The notes beneath the pieces were generated by a model. The model was not told the origin of the DNA, did not search any database, and was given only the letters and a program-made list of their open reading frames with translations. From an uncultured Paracoccaceae bacterium (lineage in GTDB: Bacteria; Pseudomonadota; Alphaproteobacteria; Rhodobacterales; Rhodobacteraceae): DNA of 64,000 bases. The stretch spans positions 1 to 64,000 of the forward strand of contig CAMFGW010000003.1 of assembly GCA_945952025.1 (NCBI GenBank). Reading direction: 5' to 3'. Shown here piece after piece: positions 17,744 through 26,643 of this stretch (its first letter is position 1; every line of letters begins with the position of its first letter). The position numbers and the translations under genes are program-made.

Positions 17744-18031
17744 TCAGGACAGGGCCGAGCCGAGCTGGATCGCCAGCCCCATGTTGCCGTCAACGCCGAG
17801 CTTGCCCATCATGAAGGCAGCGGTCGGGTTGACCGAGCCGTCGAGGATGCCCTTGAAGGTGTCGGCGCTTGCCGTCAGGGTCACGTCGGCGGGGCCGTCG
17901 CCCGCCCGCGCGCCGGTGGGGTCAAGGAGGATCGAGCCTTCCTCCTTGATGACGATCTTTGCCGAGCCGGCAAAGCCGCTGGCCAGTTTCTGATTGAGTG
18001 CAGCGACGGCCTGATCGACAACCTGGGACAT
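17744..18031 (-). CDS. SCP2 sterol-binding-domain protein
   Basis: A 95-residue protein made up almost entirely of an SCP2-like domain: VVDQAVAALNQKLASGF at the N-terminus, then KIVIKEEGSILLDPTGA, and the signature DVTLTASADTFKGILDGSVNPTAAFMMGKLGVDGNMGLA, which is split here only by description. SCP2 domains bind lipids, fatty acyl-CoA or other hydrophobic ligands. A GGAGAAG lies just before the ATG at 18031; the longer frame to 18121 overlaps the divergent TPR gene. It heads a two-gene unit with the lysophospholipase-like gene. Ligand unknown. Confidence 0.86.
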   Translation of the reverse strand: MSQVVDQAVAALNQKLASGFAGSAKIVIKEEGSILLDPTGARAGDGPADVTLTASADTFKGILDGSVNPTAAFMMGKLGVDGNMGLAIQLGSALS

Positions 18032-18095
18032 GGTCTTCTCCGTATCATGGGTGCGGACTGGTCGTGCCGCAGGGAAGGAATAGGCTGAAAGTGTT

Positions 18096-18692
18096 ATGAA
18101 GTCCTTGCGCGGGAACCGCAAATCTTTCGTTGCGTTCGTCTGGCTGGCGCTGGCCCTGCCGGGCGCGCCGGCGCTTGCCGAATCGGCGCCCGCCCATTCG
18201 GCCGAGGATGAGGCGTCGATGGCGCTCGAGGCCGATCTCGCGCGGCTGGCCGACCCCGACGCCCGCGACTGGCAGGGGGCCGAGGCGCGCGTCCTTGCGG
18301 CCTGGTCGCGGTCGGGCTCTGCGGCGGTCGATGCGCTTCTGGAACGCGCTGAGCGGCACCTGGGGGCAGACGATGCGCAGGCGGCGATTTTGGACCTGAC
18401 AGTGGTGACCGAGCTTGCGCCCGACTTCGCCGAAGGCTGGAACCAGCGCGCGATCGCCTATTTCGCGGCCGGACAGGTGGGCCCGTCGCTGCGGGACCTC
18501 GGGCATGCGCTGCGGCTCAATCCCCGGAACTTCGTGGCGCTGGCGGGGCTTGGCAGCATCCTCGCCGATACCGACCGGCTGGACGAGGCGATGGCGGCCC
18601 TGCGCGCCTCGCTTGCCATCAACCCCCATCAGGAGGCGGTCGAACGGACGCTGAGGGCGCTCGAGCGGCGGGTGGGGCAGGGGACGATCTGA
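18096..18692 (+). CDS. Secreted TPR-repeat protein
   Basis: A 198-residue protein with a signal peptide (positively charged start, hydrophobic FVAFVWLALALPGAPALA, cleavage expected near residue 29). It also has tetratricopeptide repeats between about residues 100 and 190 (AEGWNQRAIAYFAAGQ, FVALAGLGSILADTDRLDEAMAA). Such small periplasmic TPR proteins act in protein-protein contacts; no specific partner is apparent. The start is divergent from the SCP2-type gene with 64 bases between. The last codon, stop and following bases are tandemly duplicated (18-bp units). Confidence 0.8.
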   Translation: MKSLRGNRKSFVAFVWLALALPGAPALAESAPAHSAEDEASMALEADLARLADPDARDWQGAEARVLAAWSRSGSAAVDALLERAERHLGADDAQAAILDLTVVTELAPDFAEGWNQRAIAYFAAGQVGPSLRDLGHALRLNPRNFVALAGLGSILADTDRLDEAMAALRASLAINPHQEAVERTLRALERRVGQGTI

Positions 18693-18721
18693 AGCCTCTC
18701 TTTGATCCGAAGCCTCTCTTT
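18686..18721 (+). repeat. Tandem duplication spanning the TPR gene stop codon
   Basis: GATCTGAAGCCTCTCTTT at 18686-18703 is directly followed by GATCCGAAGCCTCTCTTT at 18704-18721. The first copy includes the TGA stop of the TPR gene. In the second copy one base differs, changing the TGA to CGA. Confidence 0.9.
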
Positions 18722-18789
18722 TCTGCCGTGCGCGCAGGGACTAGATAGGTGACGGCCCCAAGGCCCAGAGTGCCGCAAGAGGCCGACCC

Positions 18790-21669
18790 GTGACATCGCT
18801 AATGACGGCCCAGTCGCGGATCACCACCGTCCTGGGACCGACCAACACCGGCAAGACGCACTATGCCATCGAACGGATGCTGGCGCACCGGACGGGCGTG
18901 ATCGGTCTGCCGCTCCGGCTTCTGGCGCGCGAGGTCTATGACCGGATCGTCGCGGCGCGGGGGCCATCTGTGGCGGCGCTGGTGACGGGCGAAGAGCGCA
19001 TCGTGGGCGAACGCGCGCAATACTGGGTCTGCACGGTCGAGGCGATGCCCACCGGGATCGGCGCCGACTTTCTGGCGGTGGACGAGATCCAGCTTTGCGC
19101 CGACCCCGAGCGCGGCCATGTCTTTACCGACCGGCTTCTGAATGCGCGGGGCCTGCAGGAGACGCTGTTCCTGGGGTCCGACACCATGCGCCCCGCGATT
19201 GCCGCGCTGGTCCCCCGCGTCCAGTTTCTGAAGCGCGAGCGGTTTTCGGCGCTGTCCTGGGCCGGGTCGAAGAAGATCAGCCGGATGCCCGCACGCTCGG
19301 CCATCGTCAGCTTCTCGGTCGAGAACCTTTATGCCATCGCCGAACTGATCCGCCGCCAGAAGGGGGGCGCGGCCGTGGTCATGGGGGCGCTCAGCCCCCG
19401 CACGCGGAACGCGCAGGTGGCGCTTTACCAGAACGGCGACGTGGACTTTCTGGTCGCGACCGACGCGATCGGCATGGGGCTGAACCTCGACATCGCCCAT
19501 GTGGCCTTTTCGGCCACCGAGAAGTTCGACGGCCACCGGATGCGGCCGCTTTTCCCGCACGAGATCGGCCAGATCGCCGGACGCGCCGGTCGGCACCTGA
19601 CGCCGGGCAGCTTCGGCGTGACGGGCGACGCGAGCCCGTTCCAGTCCGAGGTGATCGAGGCGGTCGAGGGGCACCGGTTCGCGCCGATCCAGCGGCTTCA
19701 CTGGCGGTCGGATGCGATGGACTTCGGGTCCGTCGAGCGGCTGGTCGGCTCGCTCGAGGTCGGGCCGAAAAGCCAGTGGCTGACCCGCGGGCGCGAGGCG
19801 GACGACCTGGCGGCCCTGAAGGCCATGGCGGACAGGCCCGAGATTCTGGCGCGTGCGCGGGCGCCGCAGGACGTGCGGCTATTGTGGGATGTGGCGCGGA
19901 TCCCGGACTTCCGGGGCATCTCGTCGCAGGAACATGCCTCGCTTCTGGGGCGCATCTTCGATTTCCTGCAAGGCAAGGGGCACCGGGTGCCGACCGACTG
20001 GCTTGCGGCCCAGGTCGAGCGGCTGGATCGCACGGAGGGCGAGATCGACACCCTCTCGCGCCGGCTGGCCTTCATCCGTACCTGGACTTACGTTGCGCAG
20101 CGCAAGGGCTGGGTGGATGATGAAAGCCATTGGCGCGAAGAAACCCGCGCGGTAGAAGACCGTCTGTCGGATGCGCTTCACGCGAAACTGACCCAGAGAT
20201 TTGTGGACCGGCGGACGAGCGTGCTGCTTCGCCGGCTCAAGCAGAAGGAGAGCCTTGTGGCCGAGGTGAACGACAAGGGTGAGGTGCGGGTCGAGGGCGA
20301 GTTCGTCGGCCGGCTCGAGGGCTTCCGTTTCCAGCAGGACGGCTCGGCATCCGCCGACGAGGGCCGGACCCTGCGCCAGGCCGCCTATGAGGCGCTGCGC
20401 CCGGAATTTCACCTGCGCTCCGACCGGTTCTACAATGCGCCGGACACGGAACTGGACTTCACCGACCAGGGCGGCCTGATGTGGGGCGCCTCTGCCGTCG
20501 GCAAGATCGTGAAGGGGTCCGAGGCGCTGAAGCCGCAGGTCGAGCCCTTCGTGGACGAGGAAGCGGGGGCCGAAGTCGCGGAAAAGGTCCGCCGCCGGCT
20601 GCAGCATTTCATCGACCGCAAGATTGCCGCGGCCTTCGAGCCGCTTCTGGCCATGGGGCGGGACGAAGGGCTGGCCGGGCTTGCGCGCGGCTTTGCCTTC
20701 CGGCTGACCGAGGCGCTGGGCGTCCTGCCGCGCGACGGGGTGGCCGATGACGTGAAGGCGCTCGACCAGGAGGCGCGGGGGCTTCTGCGCAAGCACGGCG
20801 TGCGGTTCGGGCAATATACGATCTTCCTGCCCGCGCTTCTGAAGCCCGCGCCGACGCGGCTGAGGCTTCTTCTGTGGTCGCTGGCCAATGACCTGCCGGA
20901 ATTCCTGACCAGCCCGCCGCCGGGCCTGGTGACCATTCCGAACATCCCGGACGTGCCGCGCGGCAACTACATCCTTGCCGGCTATCACCCGGCCGGGACG
21001 CGCGCGATCCGCATCGACATGCTGGAACGGCTTGCCGACCTGCTGCGCACGCGCGACAGCCGGGCGGGGTTCGAGGCGGTCCCCGAGATGCTGTCGATCA
21101 CCGGCATGACGCTGGAGCAGTTCGCCGACCTGATGGGCGGTCTTGGCTACAAGGCCGAACGCGGCGAGCGCGAGAAGGTGAAGGCCGAACCCGTGGCGCC
21201 GCCCGCGCCCGAAGGCGAAGGGGCCGCGAACCCCATTCCCGAAGGCGAGGCCGCGATCCAGACCGTTACCGAGACCGAGGTCTTCTACACCTTCAACTGG
21301 GCGCCGAAACCGCGCGCCGCGCGCCCCGAACGCGGGCCGCGCCGGGGTCAACGGCCCGGGTCGGGCCAGGGTGCGGGCCAGGGTGCGGCACCTGCCGAAG
21401 GGGCGCCTGCGGATGCGGCTGCCGCCGAAGGCGGGCGCGAACGTCGCCGGCCGAAGGGCGGCAAGCCCGATGGCAAATCCGGCGGCCGGGAACGGCGCGA
21501 GGGCGGGCCGCAGGGCGGCAAACCCCAGGGGCGCAGGGACGGCGGCAAGCCGGACGGCCAGCGCGACGGTGGCCGCAGCTTCGAGGCGCGGCCCCCGCGC
21601 AAGTCCGACCGGATTGACCCCGACAATCCCTTCGCCGCAGCACTCATGGGCCTGCGCGACAAGATCTGA
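18790..21669 (+). CDS. Suv3-like superfamily 2 RNA/DNA helicase
   Basis: A 959-residue ATP-dependent helicase related to mitochondrial SUV3. Walker A GPTNTGKT is at about residues 16-23, motif II DEIQ near 97, and HTH-like helicase motifs follow (GSDTMRPA; VATDAIGMGLNLDI; GQIAGRAGR near 258-266). A SUV3 C-terminal domain follows, and the last about 180 residues are a basic, Gly/Arg/Lys-rich tail likely to contact RNA. In mitochondria SUV3 works with a ribonuclease in RNA turnover; the bacterial role is less clear. The first codon is GTG at 18790, with AAGAGG upstream; an in-frame ATG at 18802 is an alternative. The S4-domain gene follows after 3 bases. Confidence 0.88.
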   Translation: MTSLMTAQSRITTVLGPTNTGKTHYAIERMLAHRTGVIGLPLRLLAREVYDRIVAARGPSVAALVTGEERIVGERAQYWVCTVEAMPTGIGADFLAVDEIQLCADPERGHVFTDRLLNARGLQETLFLGSDTMRPAIAALVPRVQFLKRERFSALSWAGSKKISRMPARSAIVSFSVENLYAIAELIRRQKGGAAVVMGALSPRTRNAQVALYQNGDVDFLVATDAIGMGLNLDIAHVAFSATEKFDGHRMRPLFPHEIGQIAGRAGRHLTPGSFGVTGDASPFQSEVIEAVEGHRFAPIQRLHWRSDAMDFGSVERLVGSLEVGPKSQWLTRGREADDLAALKAMADRPEILARARAPQDVRLLWDVARIPDFRGISSQEHASLLGRIFDFLQGKGHRVPTDWLAAQVERLDRTEGEIDTLSRRLAFIRTWTYVAQRKGWVDDESHWREETRAVEDRLSDALHAKLTQRFVDRRTSVLLRRLKQKESLVAEVNDKGEVRVEGEFVGRLEGFRFQQDGSASADEGRTLRQAAYEALRPEFHLRSDRFYNAPDTELDFTDQGGLMWGASAVGKIVKGSEALKPQVEPFVDEEAGAEVAEKVRRRLQHFIDRKIAAAFEPLLAMGRDEGLAGLARGFAFRLTEALGVLPRDGVADDVKALDQEARGLLRKHGVRFGQYTIFLPALLKPAPTRLRLLLWSLANDLPEFLTSPPPGLVTIPNIPDVPRGNYILAGYHPAGTRAIRIDMLERLADLLRTRDSRAGFEAVPEMLSITGMTLEQFADLMGGLGYKAERGEREKVKAEPVAPPAPEGEGAANPIPEGEAAIQTVTETEVFYTFNWAPKPRAARPERGPRRGQRPGSGQGAGQGAAPAEGAPADAAAAEGGRERRRPKGGKPDGKSGGRERREGGPQGGKPQGRRDGGKPDGQRDGGRSFEARPPRKSDRIDPDNPFAAALMGLRDKI

Positions 21670-21672
21670 CGC

Positions 21673-21963
21673 ATGGCCGCCATCGCGGACAGCGGGCGAG
21701 AGCGCATAAGGCTCGACAAGTGGCTCTGGCATGCGCGGGTGGTGAAAAGCCGCTCGCTCGCCGCCGATTTCGTGGCGGGCGGCCATGTGCGGGTCAACCG
21801 TGCGCCCGTGACGAAGCCCGCGCACCCGGTCGGGGCGGGCGATGTGCTGACCTTCGCCATGGGCTCAGAGGTGCGGGTCTGGCGCATACTGGCCGTCGGC
21901 ACCCGGCGCGGGCCGGCGGCCGAGGCTGCGACCCTTTATACCACCGAGCCGCCCGCGCCTTGA
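21673..21963 (+). CDS. S4-domain RNA-binding protein (Hsp15/HslR-like)
   Basis: A 96-residue protein dominated by an S4 RNA-binding domain: IRLDKWLWHARVVKSRSLAA then GGHVRVNR, the classic Hsp15 pattern. Hsp15 binds stalled 50S subunits carrying peptidyl-tRNA and helps recycle them. It starts 3 bases after the Suv3-like helicase stop, and the pair is probably one transcript linked to RNA and ribosome metabolism. The length is shorter than E. coli Hsp15 (133), lacking most of its C-terminal basic helix. Confidence 0.87.
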   Translation: MAAIADSGRERIRLDKWLWHARVVKSRSLAADFVAGGHVRVNRAPVTKPAHPVGAGDVLTFAMGSEVRVWRILAVGTRRGPAAEAATLYTTEPPAP

Positions 21964-22018
21964 ATGATCCCCCGTCCGGCGCTATGTCGCGGGCAGAGAG
22001 TTCGCCGGGATTGCCCCC

Positions 22019-22357
22019 ATGACCTATGTCGTCACCGACAATTGCATCGCCTGCAAATATACCGATTGCGTAGAAGTCTGCCCCGTGGACTGCTTCTACG
22101 AGGGCGAGAACATGCTGGTCATCCGCCCCGACGAATGCATCGACTGCGGCGTCTGCGAGCCGGAATGCCCGGCGGACGCGATCCGCCCCGATACAGAGCC
22201 GGACATGGAAGCCTGGGTCGAGTTCAACCGCAAATACGCCGAGCAATGGCCGGTCCTGACCCAGCGCAAGGACCCGCTGCCCGAAGCCGAAGAGCGGGAT
22301 GGCGAAACCGGCAAGCTCCAGAAGTACTTTCTGGAAGGTCCGGGCCCCGGCGACTGA
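22019..22357 (+). CDS. fdxA: 7Fe ferredoxin FdxA
   Basis: A 112-residue ferredoxin. The N-terminal cluster region is [14 protein letters not shown] (residues 9-22) and the second is [12 protein letters not shown] (about 40-51). This pattern, with the long spacing in the first motif, gives one 3Fe-4S and one 4Fe-4S cluster as in the FdxA family of alphaproteobacteria. It carries electrons in the cytosol; the redox partner is unknown. The C-terminal extension after residue 60 is typical. A pairing hairpin (22373-22394) follows the stop. Confidence 0.94.
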   Translation: MTYVVTDNCIACKYTDCVEVCPVDCFYEGENMLVIRPDECIDCGVCEPECPADAIRPDTEPDMEAWVEFNRKYAEQWPVLTQRKDPLPEAEERDGETGKLQKYFLEGPGPGD

Positions 22358-22689
22358 TTCGCGATTCGATTCGGACCGGAGCCTGCGCCGGTCCTGACCG
22401 CGCCTCATCTATGCTGCACATTGTCACAGGCCGGCGCGCCGCAGCGCAGAATTCGACCAAAAACCATCACGATCCGGTTTGGCGTTCTTTTTTCAGAGCC
22501 CTTTTTCTGTTATATTCCTGTCACAACTGAAACTGGGCACCGTGGTCGGACCCGCATCATCGCGGGGGGCAGTTCCATCAAGAGACGTCATGCCGGGTCG
22601 GGGCCTTGCCCCGTCATTGGTCTGTTTTCTCTTACGGCGGGGCCTTGGGAATCAGAGCGGGCAATAGTGAACCGACAAGGACGAACCGA
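22358..22689 (+). promoter_or_regulatory. fdxA-carD intergenic region: hairpin and probable carD promoter/leader
   Basis: 332 bases without a convincing gene. Right after fdxA three GATTCG-like hexamers lie in tandem, then GGACCGG (22373-22379) pairs with CCGGTCC (22388-22394) around an 8-base loop, a possible terminator without a T tract. Farther on, an unusually T-rich stretch (about 22478-22515) ends in TTATAT at 22510-22515, a plausible -10 box for carD with a poor -35. About 175 bases of leader would remain before the carD ATG. Open frames here have no recognisable product. Confidence 0.45.
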
Positions 22690-23199
22690 ATGACAAAGAC
22701 GAAGAAATCCGACTTCCGTCCCGACGACTACGTGGTCTATCCGGCGCATGGCGTCGGCCGGATCCTGTCGATCGAAGAACAGGAAATCGCGGGCTACAAG
22801 CTTGAGCTGTTCGTCATCTCGTTCGAGAAGGACAAGATGACGCTGCGCGTGCCGACGCACAAGGCGACCGAGATCGGGATGCGGCAGCTGTCGTCGCCCG
22901 ACACGGTGAACCGCGCGCTCGAGACGCTGAAGGGCAAGGCCAAGGTCAAGCGCGCCATGTGGTCGCGCCGGGCGCAGGAATATGAGCAGAAGATCAATTC
23001 CGGCGACCTGATGGCGATCGCCGAGGTGGTGCGCGACCTCTTCCGCACCGACGACCAGCGCGAACAGTCCTATTCCGAGCGCCAGCTTTACGAAGCCGCG
23101 CTCGACCGGCTGACCCGCGAAGTGGCGGCGGTGTCGGGTGTCGATGCGGCGGGTGCGCAGAAGCGGGTGGACGACATGCTGGTCACCCGCGCGGCCTGA
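22690..23199 (+). CDS. carD: CarD-family transcriptional regulator
   Basis: A 169-residue protein with the CarD_CdnL_TRCF RNA-polymerase-interaction domain at residues about 10-70 (FRPDDYVVYPAHGVGRI ... ISFEKDKMTLRVP). A helical C-terminal domain follows, including the conserved WSRRAQEYEQKINSGD segment. CarD/CdnL proteins bind the RNAP beta subunit and stabilise open complexes at rRNA and other promoters; alphaproteobacterial members are usually important for growth. An AAGGAC precedes the ATG at 22690; the open frame to 22606 is not supported. A clear intrinsic terminator follows at 23222. Confidence 0.95.
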   Translation: MTKTKKSDFRPDDYVVYPAHGVGRILSIEEQEIAGYKLELFVISFEKDKMTLRVPTHKATEIGMRQLSSPDTVNRALETLKGKAKVKRAMWSRRAQEYEQKINSGDLMAIAEVVRDLFRTDDQREQSYSERQLYEAALDRLTREVAAVSGVDAAGAQKRVDDMLVTRAA

Positions 23200-23221
23200 A
23201 CCGGCGCAGACGGACCATTGG

Positions 23222-23255
23222 AAACGCCCGCCCTGACCGGCGGGCGTTTTCGTTT
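23222..23255 (+). terminator. Intrinsic terminator after carD
   Basis: Perfect 11-bp stem AAACGCCCGCC (23222-23232) with GGCGGGCGTTT (23239-23249), a 6-base loop, then TTTTCGTTT. It can also serve the convergent DMT transporter gene from the other side, though the repeats at 23254 intervene. Confidence 0.92.
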
Positions 23256-23289
23256 GGCGCAGGTGTTGGCGCAGGTGTTGGTTCAGGCG
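23254..23289 (-). repeat. Three 12-bp tandem units at the DMT transporter 3' end
   Basis: Plus-strand units TTGGCGCAGGTG (23254-23265), TTGGCGCAGGTG (23266-23277) and TTGGTTCAGGCG (23278-23289). The third unit contains the gene's stop (TCA at 23283-23285). Confidence 0.85.
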
Positions 23290-24125
23290 ACGGCGAGCGT
23301 GCCGATGCCGGCAAAGACCAGTCCGACCGCCAGCCATTGCGAGGGGCGCATCGCCTCTTTGAGGAAGGCCCAGGCCAGCAGGATCGTCACGACCCCGAAG
23401 CACGATGCCGCGACGGCCGCGAATTCGGGCGAGGGCAGGCGGCCGGCGCTGTAGGTCAGCGTCATGGCCAGCGCGTCCGCCGCGCCCATCAGGATCAGGA
23501 GCCCCCAGGGGAAGGGGCCGCCGTTGGCCGGTCTTGGCTCGCGCGTGATGGCCAGCGCCCCGCCGATGACGCAGAGTGCGGCGATGCGGGCCGCGACCGG
23601 GCCCCAGAGGCCGGCGGCCGCCCCCGCCTGACCCAGGGCGAAGGTGGCGGCGAAGCCGACCGCTGCGGCGAGCGACCAGCTTAGGGCGCGGCGCCGGTCG
23701 CCCTGGCCCGCGCCTTCGGTGTCGCCGAGTGCTGCGCAAAGGCCGACGCCGGCGACCACGGCCAGGACGGCCAGAAGCTGGGTTGCGGACACGCTTTGAC
23801 CCTGCATCGCGGCGAACGCGATCGACAGGATGGGGAAGGCACCGATGACGGGGGCGACGAGCCGCACCGGCCCGATCTCGAACGCGCGGAAAAGGGCGTA
23901 GCCCGCGCCGGCGTAGGACAGGCCGCCAAGCGCCGACAGGCCAAGCGCGCGCGGGTCGGACGGCAGGCCGCCCGTGGCGGCGAACGGCAGCAGCAGGATG
24001 AGCCCCGCCGCCAGCACCACGCCGAAGGACCGAAGGACGCCCGTGCGCCCGACGACGAAGCGGACCGAGACATCGTGAAAGCCCCAGGCGAGTGCCGCGA
24101 TGAGGCCAAGGCCGAGCGAGAGCAT
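23283..24125 (-). CDS. DMT-superfamily transporter (EamA type)
   Basis: A 280-residue protein of about ten hydrophobic helices in two EamA-like halves: residues about 1-130 with FHDVSVRFVVGRTG, and about 140-280 ending FLKEAMRPSQWLAVGLVFAGIG. The family exports or imports metabolites such as amino acids, nucleotide sugars or drugs; the substrate cannot be predicted. AAAGGA before the ATG at 24125 supports the start. It is divergent from the DUF1989-GcvT gene with 161 bases between, so it may share control with that gene and move its substrate or product. Confidence 0.85.
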   Translation of the reverse strand: MLSLGLGLIAALAWGFHDVSVRFVVGRTGVLRSFGVVLAAGLILLLPFAATGGLPSDPRALGLSALGGLSYAGAGYALFRAFEIGPVRLVAPVIGAFPILSIAFAAMQGQSVSATQLLAVLAVVAGVGLCAALGDTEGAGQGDRRRALSWSLAAAVGFAATFALGQAGAAAGLWGPVAARIAALCVIGGALAITREPRPANGGPFPWGLLILMGAADALAMTLTYSAGRLPSPEFAAVAASCFGVVTILLAWAFLKEAMRPSQWLAVGLVFAGIGTLAVA

Positions 24126-24286
24126 GGTCTGTCCTTTCTGCCGTCCGGCCTTTATGGGCGGGCGGGCAGGCGCCGTCCAGCCGGAAGGCCGGCCCCCGGG
24201 GACAGAATGGCGCTTGCCGGGCCGGGCGGTTGGCCATATTCTCACCGCGAAACATTGTTTCCACGCATTCAATTCGGCGAGGCGCC

Positions 24287-26632
24287 ATGTCCCTGCTTCT
24301 TCGTTCCCCCTTCGTGCCCGGCCCGCCACGCGCCAGCCGCGTGATCGAGCCGATCGGCCTTCACGCGCCGCGCGGGGTCGAAAGGCACCCGGTCGAGGGC
24401 AGCAGCGTCCTTCTGGTGCAGGTCGAGGCCGGCGACCGGCTGAGGGTTGTCAATGACGAGGGCGGGCAGGTCTGCGAGATCCTCGCGCTCTCGTCCGAGG
24501 GTCGGGCAGAGCCCCAGCGGCTGGGTGCGCCGGCCAATTCGGATGGTGCGGCGCTCAGGGCGACGCTGCCCGCCTCTGGCCGTGCGGCGCGGCTGGTGAA
24601 GGGGCTGAATGCCACCCCGGTGCTGCGGCTCTTCAACGGCGACACCCGTGCCGGCGCGGCCGAGGAGCTGACGGCGGCCGCCGACGCCACGCTCTTGATC
24701 GCGGCGCCCGGCACCATGTCCACGCCCGAGGCGCAGGAAACGGCAACCCCGCTTACCGTCACGCTGACGCGCGCCAAGCCCCGGTCGGCGGCGCGGTTCG
24801 AGCTGCCGGATCCGCTTGCCGATCCGCTCATGGACCTGCGCGTGCCTTCGGCGACGGCGCGGGCCTATGAGGTGAAGGCGGGCGACTATTTCCAGATCAT
24901 CGACGTGGACGGCCGCCAATGCACCGACTTCCAGTGCTTCGACGCCCGCAAGCTGGACCGCGGGATCGAACATGCGCTCGACGTGACCGCGACGCGCAGC
25001 GCGATGGGGCATGTCTACCCGATGCCGGGGCTGCATTCGAAATATTTCGACCAGGATTTCGTGCCGCTGATCGAGGTCATCCAGGACACCTGCGGGCGCC
25101 ATGACACTTTTGGCCTGGCCTGCACCGCGAAATATTACGACGACATCGGCTACCCCGGCCATGTGAACTGCACCGAAAACTTCAACGCCGCGCTCGCGCC
25201 CTACGGCATCGCGCCGCGCGGCGGCTGGATGGCGGCGAACTTCTACTTCAACACCGGGGTCGACGCGCATGGCGTGATGTATGCCGACGAGCCCTGGTCG
25301 CGGCCGGGCGATTATGTGCTGGTCCGGGCGCTGACCGACCTGGTCTGCGTCTCTTCCGCCTGCCCGGACGATACCACGGCCGCGAACGGCTGGAACCCGA
25401 CCGACATCCATGTCCGCACCTATTCCGGCGCCGAGAAATTCTCGCGCGCGATCGCTTATCGCCCCACGAAGGACGCGCCCCCGAAGATGACCAAGGAAAC
25501 CGGCTTCCACGACCGCCTGTCGCGGCTCACCCGCAATTTCGTCGACTATCGCGGCTACTGGCTCGCCAACGATTTCGCGGGCGCGAGCGCCATCGACGCC
25601 TATTGGGCCTGCCGCGAGAAGGTGGCGGTCATGGACCTGTCCGCACTTCGCAAGTGGGAGATCACGGGGCCGGACGCCGAGGCGCTGATGCAATATTGCC
25701 TGACGCGCGACGTGAAGAAGCTGGCGGTCGGGCAGATCGTCTATTCGGCCATGTGCTACCCGCACGGCGGCATGATCGACGACGGCACGCTTTTCCGGCT
25801 TGGGCAGGACAATTTCCGCTGGGTCGGCGGCGACGACCAGTCGGGCATCTGGCTGCGCGAACAGGCCGAGAAGCTGGGGCTCAGGGTCCTGGTGCGGTCC
25901 TCGACCGACCAGTTGAACAACCTCGCGGTGCAGGGGCCGGAAAGCCGCGAGCTGCTGCGGAAGGTGATCTGGACGCCCAATCACCAGCCGATGATCGAGG
26001 AACTTGGCTGGTTCCGCTTTACCGTGGGCCGGATCGGCGCGTCGGACGGGGTGCCGGTCGTCGTGTCGCGGACGGGATATACGGGTGAGCTGGGGTACGA
26101 GGTCTGGTGCCATCCGAAGCACGCAAGCCAGGTGTTCGACGCGATCTGGGCCGAGGGCGAGGCTCACGGGATCAAGCCGATGGGGCTACTCGCGCTCGAC
26201 ATGCTCAGGATCGAGGCGGGGCTTATCTTTGCGGGCTACGAATTCAGCGACCAGACCGACCCGTTCGAGGCTGGGATCGGCTTTGCGGTGCCGCTCAAGT
26301 CCAAGACCGACGACTTCATCGGGCGCGAGGCCCTGCTGCGGCGCAAAGAACATCCGATGAGGAAGCTCGTCGGCCTGACGATGGAGGGTGACGTGCCCGT
26401 AGGACATGGCGATCACGTCCATGTCGGACGCGCGCAGGTGGGCGAGATCACGTCGGCCATGCGCTCGCCCCTTCTGGGCGCGACCATTGCGCTGGCCCGC
26501 GTGGACGTGACGCACGCCGAGATCGGGACCGAGGTCGAGGTGGGCAAACTTGACGGATATCAAAAGCGGCTGCCCGCGCGCATTGTACCTTTCGCCCATT
26601 ACGACCCGAAGAAGACACGCCCGCAGTCCTGA
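24287..26632 (+). CDS. DUF1989 - aminomethyltransferase (GcvT) fusion protein
   Basis: A 781-residue two-part protein. Residues about 1-390 are DUF1989 (urea-carboxylase-associated) type. There appear to be two related halves: a weaker first one around VEAGDRLRVVNDEGGQ (about 45-60) and a clear second one around VKAGDYFQIIDVDGRQCTDFQC (about 197-218). Residues about 400-775 are a GcvT/aminomethyltransferase domain (WEITGPDA, NNLAVQGPESRELL, SRTGYTGELGYEVWC, LRIEAGLIFAGYEFS). GcvT domains pass a one-carbon unit from a methylated amine to tetrahydrofolate; DUF1989 often accompanies urea- or amidine-cleaving enzymes. The ATG at 24287 is preferred over a TTG at 24230. A truncated-hemoglobin gene follows after 11 bases. 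Substrate unknown; a folate-dependent demethylation is inferred. Confidence 0.85.
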   Translation: MSLLLRSPFVPGPPRASRVIEPIGLHAPRGVERHPVEGSSVLLVQVEAGDRLRVVNDEGGQVCEILALSSEGRAEPQRLGAPANSDGAALRATLPASGRAARLVKGLNATPVLRLFNGDTRAGAAEELTAAADATLLIAAPGTMSTPEAQETATPLTVTLTRAKPRSAARFELPDPLADPLMDLRVPSATARAYEVKAGDYFQIIDVDGRQCTDFQCFDARKLDRGIEHALDVTATRSAMGHVYPMPGLHSKYFDQDFVPLIEVIQDTCGRHDTFGLACTAKYYDDIGYPGHVNCTENFNAALAPYGIAPRGGWMAANFYFNTGVDAHGVMYADEPWSRPGDYVLVRALTDLVCVSSACPDDTTAANGWNPTDIHVRTYSGAEKFSRAIAYRPTKDAPPKMTKETGFHDRLSRLTRNFVDYRGYWLANDFAGASAIDAYWACREKVAVMDLSALRKWEITGPDAEALMQYCLTRDVKKLAVGQIVYSAMCYPHGGMIDDGTLFRLGQDNFRWVGGDDQSGIWLREQAEKLGLRVLVRSSTDQLNNLAVQGPESRELLRKVIWTPNHQPMIEELGWFRFTVGRIGASDGVPVVVSRTGYTGELGYEVWCHPKHASQVFDAIWAEGEAHGIKPMGLLALDMLRIEAGLIFAGYEFSDQTDPFEAGIGFAVPLKSKTDDFIGREALLRRKEHPMRKLVGLTMEGDVPVGHGDHVHVGRAQVGEITSAMRSPLLGATIALARVDVTHAEIGTEVEVGKLDGYQKRLPARIVPFAHYDPKKTRPQS

Positions 26633-26643
26633 AGGAGGGCCTC

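Noticed and set aside
22421-22693. 90-codon open frame between fdxA and carD
   Set aside because: Runs into the carD start, has no ribosome-binding site or recognisable product, and covers the likely promoter.
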